DNA of 64,000 nucleotides from Skermanella rosea (GCF_016806835.2 NZ_CP086111.1:5821471-5885470); one strand, 5' to 3'; numbered from the stretch's first letter, positions 33,047-42,014 are shown. Program-made: numbers and translations. Notes: a model not told the origin generated them from the sequence alone.

Positions 33047-34057
33047 ATGCGGACCAAATTTTTTCTGAAAAGCTCCGGGCGGGCGGCGGTCCTGGCGACC
33101 CTCCTGATGGGCGGCACGGCATTGTACTTCGGCACTCTGGCAATGTCCGCTAGCGCAACCCAGGACCAGGGCGCTCACGGCGCAGCCGTCCAGGCCGCTG
33201 AGCCGCAAGCCGGCGGCGGACACGGCTCGGGACATGGGTCTTCCGAACAGGCAAACCCCGAGGAAGCCCAGTCGGGCAGCCAGGGCTCCGGGCACGGCAG
33301 CGGCTACGGCGCTCATAGCGGCTGGCCGGAGCCGCGGCAGCTCGGCGGTGACTTCAGCCTGACCGACCATACGGGCCGCAAAGTCACTCTGGCCGATTTC
33401 AAGGGCAAGGCTGCCGCCTTCTACTTCGGCTATGCGCAGTGCGGCGACATTTGCCCGATCATCGGCACCAAGCTCGGCATGGCGGTCGATCTGATGGGCG
33501 ACAAAGCGGATCAGATCAACATCGCCATGGTCAGTGTCGATGACCGCAACGATGGTCCGAAGGAACTCGCCGCCTTCGTTGCCAAGCAGCACCCGCGCTT
33601 AATCGGCCTGTCCGGAACCCGCGGGGAGATCTACGACATCGCGGCCAAGTTCCGGGTTCGCCGGGACTATGTGACACAGAACCAGGTTGCCAAGGAAGGC
33701 GAGGAGCAGGCCGAAGCTCACAGCGGCGGCGCCCACGCAAGTGGAGCGGAGAGTCCCCAGACCTCCCATGAGGCGGCTTCCGGGCAGACTCATGAGGGCG
33801 CAGCAGCCGTGCAGACCGCGGGCAGCACGACTGAAGCCCAAGCCAAGACCACTACCCCAAGAGAGACGACTCCGGGCCAGCGGATCAGGATCCGATCCGC
33901 CTCGGACGACGCAACGCGGCTGCACAACATGGCGATGGCGCATACCACGCACATCTACCTGCTGAACAAGAATGGCCAGGTGGTTCGATACATCTATCCC
34001 AGCATGACGCCGGAAAACCTCGCCAAGCGCCTCACCGATCTGGTTGACGAAGGCTGA
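33047..34057 (+). CDS. SCO1/SenC-like copper chaperone with low-complexity insertions
   Basis: 336 aa from the ATG at 33047 (RBS GAGGG; a TTG at 33041 is possible). One N-terminal anchor (residues 13-35), a Gly/His/Ser-rich linker (about 45-95), then a thioredoxin fold with the copper-binding AQCGDICPIIG (CxxxC). The distal His, expected in D-H-x-x, is in AHTTHIYLLNKNGQ near residue 303, after an unusual Ala/Ser/Thr/Glu-rich insert of about 75 residues (about 220-295). SCO proteins insert Cu into cytochrome oxidase; here it follows two oxidase-like genes. Confidence 0.8.
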   Translation: MRTKFFLKSSGRAAVLATLLMGGTALYFGTLAMSASATQDQGAHGAAVQAAEPQAGGGHGSGHGSSEQANPEEAQSGSQGSGHGSGYGAHSGWPEPRQLGGDFSLTDHTGRKVTLADFKGKAAAFYFGYAQCGDICPIIGTKLGMAVDLMGDKADQINIAMVSVDDRNDGPKELAAFVAKQHPRLIGLSGTRGEIYDIAAKFRVRRDYVTQNQVAKEGEEQAEAHSGGAHASGAESPQTSHEAASGQTHEGAAAVQTAGSTTEAQAKTTTPRETTPGQRIRIRSASDDATRLHNMAMAHTTHIYLLNKNGQVVRYIYPSMTPENLAKRLTDLVDEG

Positions 34058-34064
34058 ACCAGGG

Positions 34065-34265
34065 TCACTGGCCGGAGCCGGTTCCCGGCGGGAGCGAGGG
34101 GCGGTGCGGTTCGGCCATGGTTTCATGGCGCCGCTCCTCGACCTCGGACATGCGGACGTAGGTGACCGCGAACAGGAGGGCGGCCAACCCAAGCAGGACG
34201 ACAAAAAGTGCCCTGTTCTTCGACTTCAATCTCCGGGACTGCTCATCCGGCAGTAGGTTTGACAT
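34065..34265 (-). CDS. Small single-pass membrane protein (CtaK/CoxF-like)
   Basis: 66 aa: basic N-terminus SRRLKSKNRALFVVLLGLAA with one membrane helix and a charged tail. The KNRAL...VVLLGLAALLFAVTYVRM pattern resembles small proteins found in alphaproteobacterial cytochrome oxidase (cta/cox) operons. It is convergent with the SCO-like gene. Assignment is by memory of that pattern and is tentative. Confidence 0.45.
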   Translation of the reverse strand: MSNLLPDEQSRRLKSKNRALFVVLLGLAALLFAVTYVRMSEVEERRHETMAEPHRPSLPPGTGSGQ

Positions 34266-34350
34266 CCTTCACCCCTGACGGCTTCGGTCTACAGGTAGGA
34301 GGCTTAACATTGCTCTGCATGGACAAGCATAGTCTATCTGCTTCGTCTCC

Positions 34351-34369
34351 GGCGCTCCATCGGAGCGCC
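34351..34369. terminator. Hairpin downstream of the TMEM43-like gene
   Basis: GGCGCTCC (34351-34358) pairs with GGAGCGCC (34362-34369) around a 3-nt loop, 12 bp beyond the stop of the TMEM43-like gene on the minus strand. No U-run follows, so it may be a weak or Rho-assisted terminator. Confidence 0.45.
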
Positions 34370-34380
34370 CCGCATGCGGA

Positions 34381-35424
34381 TCAGCGCAGGGTGCCGCGCC
34401 GCCAGGCAAGGAGCCCGACCAGCAGCACGTAGCCGGTCGCAACGGCCTGACCAGCGAAAAAGCTGCCCCCGAGGCCACCCGGTACGGCCGCGGCCATAGC
34501 GGCACCGAGTGTCGCCATGACACCGGCCAGGGGGACAAGGGTCAGGCCAATCCAGCGCCGCATTGGTGCCCAGAATGCCGGGATCATGAACACCGCCCAC
34601 CCGGCGGCAAGCGCCCAGAGCGTTGCCTCGACACGCGCTGCGTTGGCGTCCTCCAATGCATCGTCGATTATGGCCGCGGCATCGACGCTCCCCTTCGCCA
34701 CGAGCGCCAGATCGTCCTGGTCCATGCGAAGCGGGACCAGTCCGTGGCCGCTTTTGTCAACCGCGGCGATTACGCTCAAGGGACCGTCCCGCAACACCCG
34801 GTATACAACCCGACGGTCGCCGGCCGCCGGACGGTACACGGGATCGGAGGATTGAGCTTTGCCGCTTGGTTGAAAGACGCCATAGGAGTCGCTGTCGGAG
34901 AGCACCATGCCCGTGGGCGGCTGGTAATCCTCACCCGGGCGCAAGGTCTCCAGCGCCGAGGGCGCCGCAGCAAGGAGCGCCTCGGTCAAAGCCCAACCGT
35001 CTAGACGCGCGCCGGGCGACGGTATGTACTGCGTCTCCTCGGGGATCCATCCTGTTTTACGCCCGCTGCGGTAGCGTTCCACGATACGTTGGACGGCCAA
35101 CGCCCGCTCGAAGGTGACGCCCAGACTGGTGTCGGTAATCGGCTGACTGGCGGCTGCGGTCCCTCGAACGTAGACGACACGCCCGGCCAGATCCGAATTC
35201 GGTCTGGCAGGTTCGTCGCTGGCGAGCAGCGACTGAAGCGTGCCCACATGCGCCGCCCGCACTGCGGCGTCGGTATAGAACCAAGCGTGGATGCTGACGA
35301 GCACGAAGCTCAGGAAGAGAAAAGCTACCGACGCCGCCATGAACAGAACCATCCGCCGCCTCCAAGGCACGCTCTGCTTCGGGGATGCAACGGTAAGGGT
35401 CATTGGGTCAGTTCTCATGGTCAT
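34381..35424 (-). CDS. TMEM43-family membrane protein
   Basis: 347 aa: an N-terminal helix (residues 25-48), a large soluble domain of about 210 residues, then three or four C-terminal helices (about 265-345), the layout of the TMEM43/DUF1625 family. The soluble part has the family-like GRVVYVRGTA and RVVYRVLRDG segments. Bacterial members are uncharacterised; several sit in metal or stress clusters. It is the last gene of the minus-strand operon that includes PCuAC, SCO, DsbA-like, ScsB and CDF genes. Confidence 0.65.
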   Translation of the reverse strand: MTMRTDPMTLTVASPKQSVPWRRRMVLFMAASVAFLFLSFVLVSIHAWFYTDAAVRAAHVGTLQSLLASDEPARPNSDLAGRVVYVRGTAAASQPITDTSLGVTFERALAVQRIVERYRSGRKTGWIPEETQYIPSPGARLDGWALTEALLAAAPSALETLRPGEDYQPPTGMVLSDSDSYGVFQPSGKAQSSDPVYRPAAGDRRVVYRVLRDGPLSVIAAVDKSGHGLVPLRMDQDDLALVAKGSVDAAAIIDDALEDANAARVEATLWALAAGWAVFMIPAFWAPMRRWIGLTLVPLAGVMATLGAAMAAAVPGGLGGSFFAGQAVATGYVLLVGLLAWRRGTLR

Positions 35425-35449
35425 GAAAGGTTGGCGTCCGGCTTCAACG

Positions 35450-35671
35450 TTATTCCGGGCGACGCTCGCGAGCCTTGATCTGGCTCAAGAGGTACTGCTC
35501 ACGCGATGCCGGCATATGCTTCTCTTTCTGCTCGTCCAGGCCGCTGTCCAGGGCATCGGCACCTTGCGTCTGACAAAGCGGAGCATCCTCATGCGTCCGC
35601 GCACCGTAGCGGGGCACCGTTGCGGGCACCCAGACGGCCGGGAGCTCAGGACTGGCGACAATCCTCGCCAT
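35450..35671 (-). CDS. Small hypothetical protein downstream of the CDF exporter
   Basis: 73-aa frame starting inside the end of the CDF gene (26-bp overlap). The only distinctive part is a charged C-terminus, ASREQYLLSQIKARERRPE, also reachable from an internal ATG (MPASREQ). No family recognised; it may not be expressed. Confidence 0.3.
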   Translation of the reverse strand: MARIVASPELPAVWVPATVPRYGARTHEDAPLCQTQGADALDSGLDEQKEKHMPASREQYLLSQIKARERRPE

Positions 35672-36734
35672 GCGCGCAGGCTCCGCGCTCGACCTGAACG
35701 GTTGCGTGGTCGAAGCCGAACCGCTCCTTCAAGGCGTGATTGATGGCTGCAACGGCCTCGTTCTGGTCCGCTGCCTCGTCCACGACCGCGTGCAGAGTGA
35801 TCATCCGGCGCTCGCTGGTGAGCGACCAGGCATGAACATGGTGGACGTCGATGACGCCGGCGACGCAGCGGACGGCGGCGCCGACACGCGCACTGTCGAT
35901 GCCGTCTGGCGTGCCCTCCAGAAGGATATGCCCGGACTCCTTGGTCACCCTCCAGGCGCCGCGCAGGATGAGAAGAACGACCACGACCGACAGGATCGGG
36001 TCGATGGGAGTCCAGCCTGTCCACAGGATGATGAGGGCCGCGGCGATCGCGCCGACCGATCCCAGCATGTCCCCGAGGACGTGGAGCGCGGCTCCGCGAA
36101 CATTCAGGTTCTCCTCCCCGCCCCGATGCAGGATCCAGAACGCGGCTATGTTCACCAGCAGGCCCAGGATCGCGACGACGAGCATCTGCCCGCCGAGCAC
36201 CTCGACTGGATCGAACAGACGGCCGACAGCCTCGACGGTAATCCAGGCCGAGATGACGAACAGTGAGATACCGTTCACGAAAGCGGCGAGCACCTGGAAC
36301 CGGTGGTAACCGTAGGACCGCTTGAGGTCGGCCGGGCGTCTGGCCAGACGGAATGCGAACCAGGCCAACGCAAGGGAGGCGAAGTCGGTCAGCATATGCC
36401 CGGCGTCGGCGATCAGGGCCAGCGAGCCGGAGACGAGACCGCCGACGACCTCGGCGAACATGAAGCCGCCGGTCAGCACCATGGCCCACAGGACCTTGCG
36501 CTCGCTGCTGGTCGTTACCGCGTGACTGTGCCCCCCGGGACCATGCTCGTGTGCGGCGTGCGAACCGTGGTCGTGTCCGACATGTGAGGCGTGATCATGC
36601 CCCGCGTGCGGCGCATGGTCCTGTTCGAGGCCGCTCGGGTGTCCCTGACCGTCGTGGTCATGATCGGCGTGATCATGCCCGTGGCTTGTGCCACTCGGGG
36701 ATTTCTGATTGTGCGTTTCTATATCCGTGTTCAT
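35646..36734 (-). CDS. CDF-family cation efflux protein with His-rich N-terminus
   Basis: 362 aa from the ATG at 36734 (RBS GAGAG 8 bp upstream). The first 70 residues are packed with His (GHDHADHDHD, GHDHASHVGHDH), a metal-buffering tail. Six membrane helices follow with HMLTDFASL in TM2 (HxxxD) and HVLGDMLGS in TM5, and a C-terminal domain with HHVHAWSL. This is the CzcD/ZitB pattern for Zn/Cd/Co export. It follows the scsB-like gene with an 11-bp gap or overlap, inside a copper-handling operon. Confidence 0.88.
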   Translation of the reverse strand: MNTDIETHNQKSPSGTSHGHDHADHDHDGQGHPSGLEQDHAPHAGHDHASHVGHDHGSHAAHEHGPGGHSHAVTTSSERKVLWAMVLTGGFMFAEVVGGLVSGSLALIADAGHMLTDFASLALAWFAFRLARRPADLKRSYGYHRFQVLAAFVNGISLFVISAWITVEAVGRLFDPVEVLGGQMLVVAILGLLVNIAAFWILHRGGEENLNVRGAALHVLGDMLGSVGAIAAALIILWTGWTPIDPILSVVVVLLILRGAWRVTKESGHILLEGTPDGIDSARVGAAVRCVAGVIDVHHVHAWSLTSERRMITLHAVVDEAADQNEAVAAINHALKERFGFDHATVQVERGACAHGEDCRQS

Positions 36735-36744
36735 CCGTGTTCTC

Positions 36745-38898
36745 TCATCGCGCTTGTGGCGCATCGTCGGAAGCGTTCACCTCAAGACCGCCCTTGATGT
36801 TCTGTGAATTCAGGGTGGAAGCGCCCCGTGCTCGCCCAAGCGCCTCAAGGACGGTCTCTGTTGACAGGAGTTCCGGCAGGACGATCCCGCTCGGCGCGCC
36901 GGGTCCGTAGACGGCGTTGAACGGAATGCCGTAGCGGTCGTTCCGGGCCAGGTAGTCCGAGATCCGTGGGTCGGGACGCGTCCAGTCGGCCCGCATCGGC
37001 ACCACGCCCGGGGCCGTCAGCGCATCCGCGACCTCGCCCCGGTCGATGACCAGCGACTTGTTCGCCTGGCAGGTGATACACCAGTCAGCCGTCACGTCCA
37101 CGAACACCGTCCTTCCCTGTGCGACCAGCCGGCCGATCTCGGCCTGGTCGAATGGTGCCCATGCCGTCGCCGTCACGGATGTTTCCGCAGGCTTGCCCAT
37201 CATCGCCGGGGACGCCACCGCGGCGGACAGCGACACCGCCACCAGCCCCAGCGTCGCCGGGAAGCCGAGGCGGTTCCGGAGGATCAGTGCCGCGCCGAGC
37301 ACGGCCAGGGTGCCTGCGATGACGAAGGCGGCTTGCCAGGAGGTCTGGGCCGCCAGCACCGCCAGCAGCCATGCCGCGGTCCCGAGGAGTGCTACGGCCA
37401 ACACCCGGCGAAGCGTGGCCATCCACCGACCGGGCCGCGGCATGAGGCTGACCAGCCGTGGAAAGGCTGCAACCAGCAGGTAGGGCGATGCCAGACCGAC
37501 GCCCAGTGCGGCGAAGATGGTCAGGATCTCCACCGGACCGCGCGCCAGTGCGAAGCCCACGGCGGTGCCGACGAACGGGGCCGAGCACGGCGTCGCCAGC
37601 AGGGTCGCGAAGGCCCCGGTTGCGAAGTCGCCGGCATGTCCGCTCCCGCCCGCGCGCCCCAGGACCGTGGCGAAACGGGATGGCAGGGAAATGTCGAGAC
37701 CACCCGCAAGGCTGGCGGAGAAGGCGACCAGCACGGCGGCCATGGCCACCAGGAACAGCGGCTGCTGGAATTGCACGCCCCAACCGACGACGGATCCCGC
37801 AAGTTTCAGGCCGATGAGCATGCCCGCCAGCAGGAGCATGGAGGTCACGACCCCCGCGGCCGTCGTCAGGAAGCCCAGCCGCACGCGACGACGCCCGGCG
37901 TCGTGTCGGTCGATCACCGACAGCAGCTTCAGGCTGAGCACCGGCAGCACACACGGCATCAGGTTCAGTACAAGCCCGCCGAGCAGCGCCAGGAGAAGGA
38001 TTGGAACCAAGTCACCAATACCCGTGCCGCCGGTCTTTGATGCGGCGACCCTGACCCGGGCTTCTGCAGCCCTTGGGCCGTCCGTCACGGTGACCACAAA
38101 CATCCTGCCAGGCATGGTCACCAGATCCGGACCGGACGTGACCGGCAGTCTGGCCGTGGCCCCGTGGCCATCCGGTGCGAATGAGAACTCCGGCTTGCCG
38201 AACGTCCAGTCACCGCCCTCGACCAGCACGTCGGGTTCGACCATCGGCCTGCTGGAGGCGATGCGAACCGCCAGGGCCCCCGGCTTGCCGGTCTCGACCG
38301 AAGCTGCCTCGACCTCCAGGCCTGAGTGTACGCCGTCGTCGGGCACCTGCGCTTCGAAGCGGGCGACCAGGTTGGCGGCTTCGGCGTCGGCCGCAGCCGG
38401 CCCGGATGGCAGGTCGAGTGCGATCTCCAGGGAGACCGGGATGCAGACGGTGCTGCACACCAGCACGTCTGCTCGGCCGCGCAGGGCCACCGGCTCACCC
38501 TGACGTTCGACCCGGATGTCGAGCGGGAAGACGACCTCACGGTCATAACCGAAGGTCTCCAGCCCGAACAAGGTGAAGCGGTGCGGCGCGGGCCATCGCC
38601 AGTCCACCCCGGCGACGTTCGCAGAGGCCGACCAGTCCACCGTCGGCGGCGCACCGGCATCGCCGGGCGAACGCCAATAGGTTTTCCAGCCGTCCGCGAG
38701 CATCAGGTGCAGGCCCACCGGAATGGTTTCCCGATCGCCGCCAGCCTCCACGGGCGAGACTAGCCGGGCCTGCAGGGTGTCGTGGCTCGACCATTCACCG
38801 GTCGCGGCGGCGGCAGGACTGCCGAACCACGCAGCTGCCATGGCGAGCACTGCCGCGACGCTTCGGATGCCCAGGCCCGCCGTCATCCTGTTTCTCAT
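36745..38898 (-). CDS. scsB: ScsB/DsbD-like transmembrane thiol reductase
   Basis: 717 aa from the ATG at 38898 (MRNRMTAGL, a signal-peptide start). N-terminal periplasmic domain (about 35-270) with the Cys pair in VLVCSTVCIPVS; eight-helix DsbD core (about 300-540) with CVLPVLSLK and TPCSAPFVG Cys; C-terminal thioredoxin-like domain with WCITCQANKS (about 605). This is the suppressor-of-copper-sensitivity form of DsbD. It would pass electrons from cytosolic thioredoxin to the DsbA-like partner encoded just upstream, protecting periplasmic thiols from copper. Confidence 0.85.
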   Translation of the reverse strand: MRNRMTAGLGIRSVAAVLAMAAAWFGSPAAAATGEWSSHDTLQARLVSPVEAGGDRETIPVGLHLMLADGWKTYWRSPGDAGAPPTVDWSASANVAGVDWRWPAPHRFTLFGLETFGYDREVVFPLDIRVERQGEPVALRGRADVLVCSTVCIPVSLEIALDLPSGPAAADAEAANLVARFEAQVPDDGVHSGLEVEAASVETGKPGALAVRIASSRPMVEPDVLVEGGDWTFGKPEFSFAPDGHGATARLPVTSGPDLVTMPGRMFVVTVTDGPRAAEARVRVAASKTGGTGIGDLVPILLLALLGGLVLNLMPCVLPVLSLKLLSVIDRHDAGRRRVRLGFLTTAAGVVTSMLLLAGMLIGLKLAGSVVGWGVQFQQPLFLVAMAAVLVAFSASLAGGLDISLPSRFATVLGRAGGSGHAGDFATGAFATLLATPCSAPFVGTAVGFALARGPVEILTIFAALGVGLASPYLLVAAFPRLVSLMPRPGRWMATLRRVLAVALLGTAAWLLAVLAAQTSWQAAFVIAGTLAVLGAALILRNRLGFPATLGLVAVSLSAAVASPAMMGKPAETSVTATAWAPFDQAEIGRLVAQGRTVFVDVTADWCITCQANKSLVIDRGEVADALTAPGVVPMRADWTRPDPRISDYLARNDRYGIPFNAVYGPGAPSGIVLPELLSTETVLEALGRARGASTLNSQNIKGGLEVNASDDAPQAR

Positions 38899-38962
38899 CA
38901 CACTGCCTCTCGATGTCCCGCGCCTCAGCCTCAGCACGCGAAATCCTCTCGCTGGCGGCGAC

Positions 38963-39580
38963 TCAGGGCTTCGGCAGCAGCGGTTCGACAGCCTTCTTGA
39001 ACTCATCGATCGGGAGCACGCCCTTGTAGGTCTTGCCGTCGATCACGAAGGAGGGGGTCGATTCCACTCCGTGCTTCTGCTCGCCCTCCAAGCGGGACTG
39101 GACGATGGAGTCCTGAAGCGCCTTGTCGGCCCGGCAGGCGTCGTAGGCAGGGCGTGACAGGCCGGCCAGTGCGCCGATGCGCGCCAGAGCCTCGACCGGG
39201 TCCTTCCCGTGGGACCAATCCTCCTGCTTCGAGAACAGGACCGAGAGGACCGGAAAATAGCGCTCAGGTGCTACGCACCGTGCCAGGATCGCCGCTTCCA
39301 GGGCTATACGGTCCAGGGGGAAGTCGCGGTAGACGAGGCGGACCTTGCCGGTGTCGATCAGTTCCTTCTTCACCTGCGCCAGGACCTCGTTGTGGAAGGT
39401 CGCGCAGTGGTGACAGGTCAGTGAGGCATACTCGATCACCTCGACCGGCGCGTCCGGGCTGCCCAGCGCGCGGGGCGCTGTGGCGGTCTGCGGGACAGTC
39501 GGCGTTTGGGCAAAGGCGGCGCCGGAGAACAGGCACGAGGCCGCCAGGACGGCGGCGCGAAGGGTTCGGTTCAGGGGCAT
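38963..39580 (-). CDS. DsbA/ScsC-like periplasmic thiol-disulfide protein
   Basis: 205 aa from the ATG at 39580 (RBS GGAG). Signal peptide to about residue 24, then a thioredoxin fold with a CHHC active site at about 55-59 (ASLTCHHCATFHN) and the cis-Pro loop STPSFVIDGKTYKG. CHHC with an inserted helical domain fits DsbA/DsbG-like proteins, and the scsB-like gene follows 64 bp downstream. It could be a disulfide isomerase kept reduced by ScsB under copper stress. Confidence 0.85.
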   Translation of the reverse strand: MPLNRTLRAAVLAASCLFSGAAFAQTPTVPQTATAPRALGSPDAPVEVIEYASLTCHHCATFHNEVLAQVKKELIDTGKVRLVYRDFPLDRIALEAAILARCVAPERYFPVLSVLFSKQEDWSHGKDPVEALARIGALAGLSRPAYDACRADKALQDSIVQSRLEGEQKHGVESTPSFVIDGKTYKGVLPIDEFKKAVEPLLPKP

Positions 39581-39648
39581 CGGGTAACTCCAAGAGGGGC
39601 TGGTTGGTTTATCGGGATCTGGCGACGGGTTCTGGCCCGTCTTCCGGT

Positions 39649-40269
39649 TCATGAGTTCTCAAGCAGGAGGCGGAGTTTGCCGGCGGCGACCTCCGGCTTC
39701 TCGTGGATGTCGAGGGTCGAGCGCGGACGGCCCTCATCGTCCAGCAGCAGCATCGTCGCCGTATGGTCCATGGTGTAGCCCCCGTCGTCCTGGGGAACCT
39801 TGCGCGAATAGGCGCCCAGGCTCTTGAGGGCGGCAACGACCTGATCCGGGGCGCCGGTCACGCCGACGATGCGCGGATCGAACAGGTCGGTATACTCGGC
39901 CATGACGTCGGCCGTGTCGCGCTCCGGATCGACCGTCACGAACAAGGGTCGTACCGCCTCCGCCTGCGGGCCGAGCGCCTGGAGCGTGCTCGCCACGTAG
40001 GACAGCGAGGTCGGGCAGACGTCGGGACAGTGCGTGAAACCGAACACCACCAGCGTTGGCTTGGCCCGCAAGTCATCGGGCGTGAAGGCTCTGCCCGTCT
40101 CGTCCAGGAGCCGCCAGTCAGCTCCTTCGGCCATCGGACGACCGGGTTCGACCAAGCCCTCGCGCAATGGTACGTCGCGCGATACCAGCCAGGTCAGCAA
40201 GGCGGCCGAGATAACGACCATGCCGACGAGCGCCCACAGGAAGAAGCGGAGGTTTCTCAGGTTGGCCAT
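39649..40269 (-). CDS. SCO1/SenC-family copper chaperone
   Basis: 206 aa, normal family length: one N-terminal anchor helix (10-30), then a thioredoxin fold with FGFTHCPDVCPTSL (CxxxC, about 80-88) and the metal-binding His in MDHTATMLLLDD (about 168). SCO proteins deliver copper to the Cu-A site of cytochrome oxidase or work as thiol reductases. It lies 7 bp after the PCuAC gene, a frequent pair in which PCuAC loads copper. Confidence 0.9.
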   Translation of the reverse strand: MANLRNLRFFLWALVGMVVISAALLTWLVSRDVPLREGLVEPGRPMAEGADWRLLDETGRAFTPDDLRAKPTLVVFGFTHCPDVCPTSLSYVASTLQALGPQAEAVRPLFVTVDPERDTADVMAEYTDLFDPRIVGVTGAPDQVVAALKSLGAYSRKVPQDDGGYTMDHTATMLLLDDEGRPRSTLDIHEKPEVAAGKLRLLLENS

Positions 40270-40276
40270 GGCATCC

Positions 40277-40786
40277 TCACTCCGGTCCCATGGCGCCGGG
40301 CTTGCCGACCTTGACCGGGACCTCGACCTGTCCGGCCTTCTCGAAGGTGATGGTCAACGGGAACTGCTGGCCGAGCTTCAGTCCGCCCTTGAGATCCATC
40401 AGCATGATGTGCGTCCCGCCGGGCTTCATCTCCAGCGCGCCGCCAGGCGGGACACTGAGCGGACCAGCCTCGCTCATGCGCGAAACGTCGCCTTCCTGTC
40501 TGGTCTGGTGGGCCACGGCATGGCCCGCAACCGGCGTTTCCATGGACAGGATGCTGTCGGGCTCGGGGCCGGTGTTCCTGACCTCCAGATAGGTGGCGCC
40601 GGTCTTGGCGGACGGTGTGGTGGCGCGCGCCCAGGCCTGCTCGACAACCAGGGCACCTGCGGTTACCTCGGCGGCGTACGCCACCGGGGTGAGCATGGTA
40701 ATCGATACGGCAATGGCTGAGACAAAGGATATCACTCTTGCTCTCCTGGATTGAGCGGGCAATCGGGGCCGGGAGGCCGCACTCAC
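40277..40786 (-). CDS. PCuAC-type periplasmic copper chaperone (DUF461)
   Basis: 169 aa, GTG start at 40786 overlapping the upstream stop. Signal peptide ends near AYAAE. The Cu(I) site of PCuAC, H(M)x10Mx21HxM, is readable as HQTRQEGDVSRM and THIMLM. It probably moves Cu(I) to the SCO protein encoded directly downstream and so to cytochrome oxidase, or sequesters it. Confidence 0.88.
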   Translation of the reverse strand: MSAASRPRLPAQSRRARVISFVSAIAVSITMLTPVAYAAEVTAGALVVEQAWARATTPSAKTGATYLEVRNTGPEPDSILSMETPVAGHAVAHQTRQEGDVSRMSEAGPLSVPPGGALEMKPGGTHIMLMDLKGGLKLGQQFPLTITFEKAGQVEVPVKVGKPGAMGPE

Positions 40787-41175
40787 ATAGAAGCTTTGGC
40801 ATTCCGGGCCGTAAGTTCGTGGATGGCCTTTCTTGTGTCAGACCGGATGGCGCGTTTGAAGTTACTGGCGAGTCGCTCGCCCGCGCCTTCGCCATTCAAC
40901 CCGATGAGGTGCCGTCGGCTCTTCTCGAAGTCATCGGCGCAGGCCTGTTCCGCGTCGGCGATAATGCCGCCAATCTCCGGACCCGCCAGATCCCGACGGT
41001 TCGCGACAAGCGCTTCGGCTTGGTTGATCATGCACACGTGATAAGATGCCATAGCGAACTCGGCCTTATGCTCGTCATGATCCACCGCATTCGGCCGCTG
41101 GCAGGCGGTGACCAGTGAGGCCAGCAGCGCGGTTGCGAGCAGGCCGCCTTTCTGCCGGTCAGCCACGTATACCAT
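40783..41175 (-). CDS. Putative lipoprotein of unknown function
   Basis: 130 aa with an N-terminal hydrophobic segment and lipobox-like LVTACQ. The remainder is helical and charged (YHVCMINQAEALVANRRDLA, ADDFEKSRRHLIGL). No family recognised. It overlaps the PCuAC start by 4 bp and the small upstream ORF by 17 bp, so it belongs to the same operon. Confidence 0.55.
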   Translation of the reverse strand: MVYVADRQKGGLLATALLASLVTACQRPNAVDHDEHKAEFAMASYHVCMINQAEALVANRRDLAGPEIGGIIADAEQACADDFEKSRRHLIGLNGEGAGERLASNFKRAIRSDTRKAIHELTARNAKASM

Positions 41176-41299
41176 CCTGTGGCTGCCCGCCTGCGGTGAC
41201 GAAGTTCACGCACGCGTTGATCAACCGCTGGTGCTGCAAACGCAGTATCGGATCTTTCCGCAGCACGGACTGAATCAGATCAGGGATAGGATGCGCCAT
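41159..41299 (-). CDS. 46-aa small protein at the head of the PCuAC operon
   Basis: ATG at 41299 preceded by a near-ideal RBS (GGAGGAATTC, spacing 6-7). The product starts MAHPIPDLIQSVLRKDPILR and ends VTAGGQPQDGIRG. The end overlaps the lipoprotein start (translation coupling). No family recognised; the strong RBS and position argue that it is translated. Confidence 0.5.
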   Translation of the reverse strand: MAHPIPDLIQSVLRKDPILRLQHQRLINACVNFVTAGGQPQDGIRG

Positions 41300-41442
41300 T
41301 GAATTCCTCCGTCAGGCTCCCGCGCTTGTGCCTTGAAATTTGGTGCGCGCCTCAGCGCCCTCGATCTTGGCCACGCACGGCGGGCAGTTCATTCTGGTTA
41401 CGCGGTATCGGACAGTCTTATTATTCTGGGGCAATCCGGCTG

Positions 41443-42003
41443 TCATGCCTCGCTCTTGTCATTCTCAATGCGGGTGCACAGCGGCTGCGCGTTGACCTTC
41501 TTGTCGGCGGCACGATCAGCAGCCCACGAATGCAGCAGCAATGCCGCGACGCCGCAGAAGATGGCTGCGTCGGCCAGGTTGAAGGCGGGCCAGTGCCAGC
41601 CGAGCGCGTGGAAATCCAGGAAATCGGTCACCGCTCCCTGACGCACTCGGTCGATCACGTTGCCGATGGCGCCGCCAATGACGCCGCCGATGGCCGCGGC
41701 CTCGATCCGGCTGCCGACACGGCGGGCCCACACGATGAGAGCGGCCACTATGCCCAGGGTGAGGCCGACCAGTAGCCAGGGGCCGAGCGCCTCGTCACTG
41801 CTGAGCATCCCGAAGCTGACCCCGCGGTTGAAGCCAAGTGTCAGGTTGAAGAACGGGGTCACCTCGATGAGACGCGGAGGATCCATGACATGCTCAAGGA
41901 TCACCCGCTTGGATGCCTGATCGGCGGCCGCCGCAAGGAGGGCAATCGCCAGCGCCAGCCATAGGCCAGTCCTTCTGCTTGCGGCGTTTTCAGAGTTCGT
42001 CAT
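41443..42003 (-). CDS. lspA: Signal peptidase II (lipoprotein peptidase)
   Basis: 186 aa from the ATG at 42003 (AAGGAAG RBS); an upstream GTG at 42018 is possible. Four membrane helices with the catalytic Asp motifs GNVIDRVRQGAVTDFLDF and FNLADAAIFCG, and the conserved DQASK and FNRGVSFG segments. LspA cleaves prolipoproteins after lipidation. It follows the cadA-like gene by 11 bp. Such lspA copies next to P-type ATPases and MerR regulators are typical of Pb/Cd/Zn operons (as pbrABCD has a fused or linked peptidase). Confidence 0.9.
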   Translation of the reverse strand: MTNSENAASRRTGLWLALAIALLAAAADQASKRVILEHVMDPPRLIEVTPFFNLTLGFNRGVSFGMLSSDEALGPWLLVGLTLGIVAALIVWARRVGSRIEAAAIGGVIGGAIGNVIDRVRQGAVTDFLDFHALGWHWPAFNLADAAIFCGVAALLLHSWAADRAADKKVNAQPLCTRIENDKSEA

Positions 42004-42014
42004 AGCGGCTTCCT

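Noticed and set aside
31964-33592. 542-codon minus-strand open frame over the second oxidase and SCO genes
   Set aside because: Shadow of genuine plus-strand genes with copper-ligand motifs; no family features of its own.
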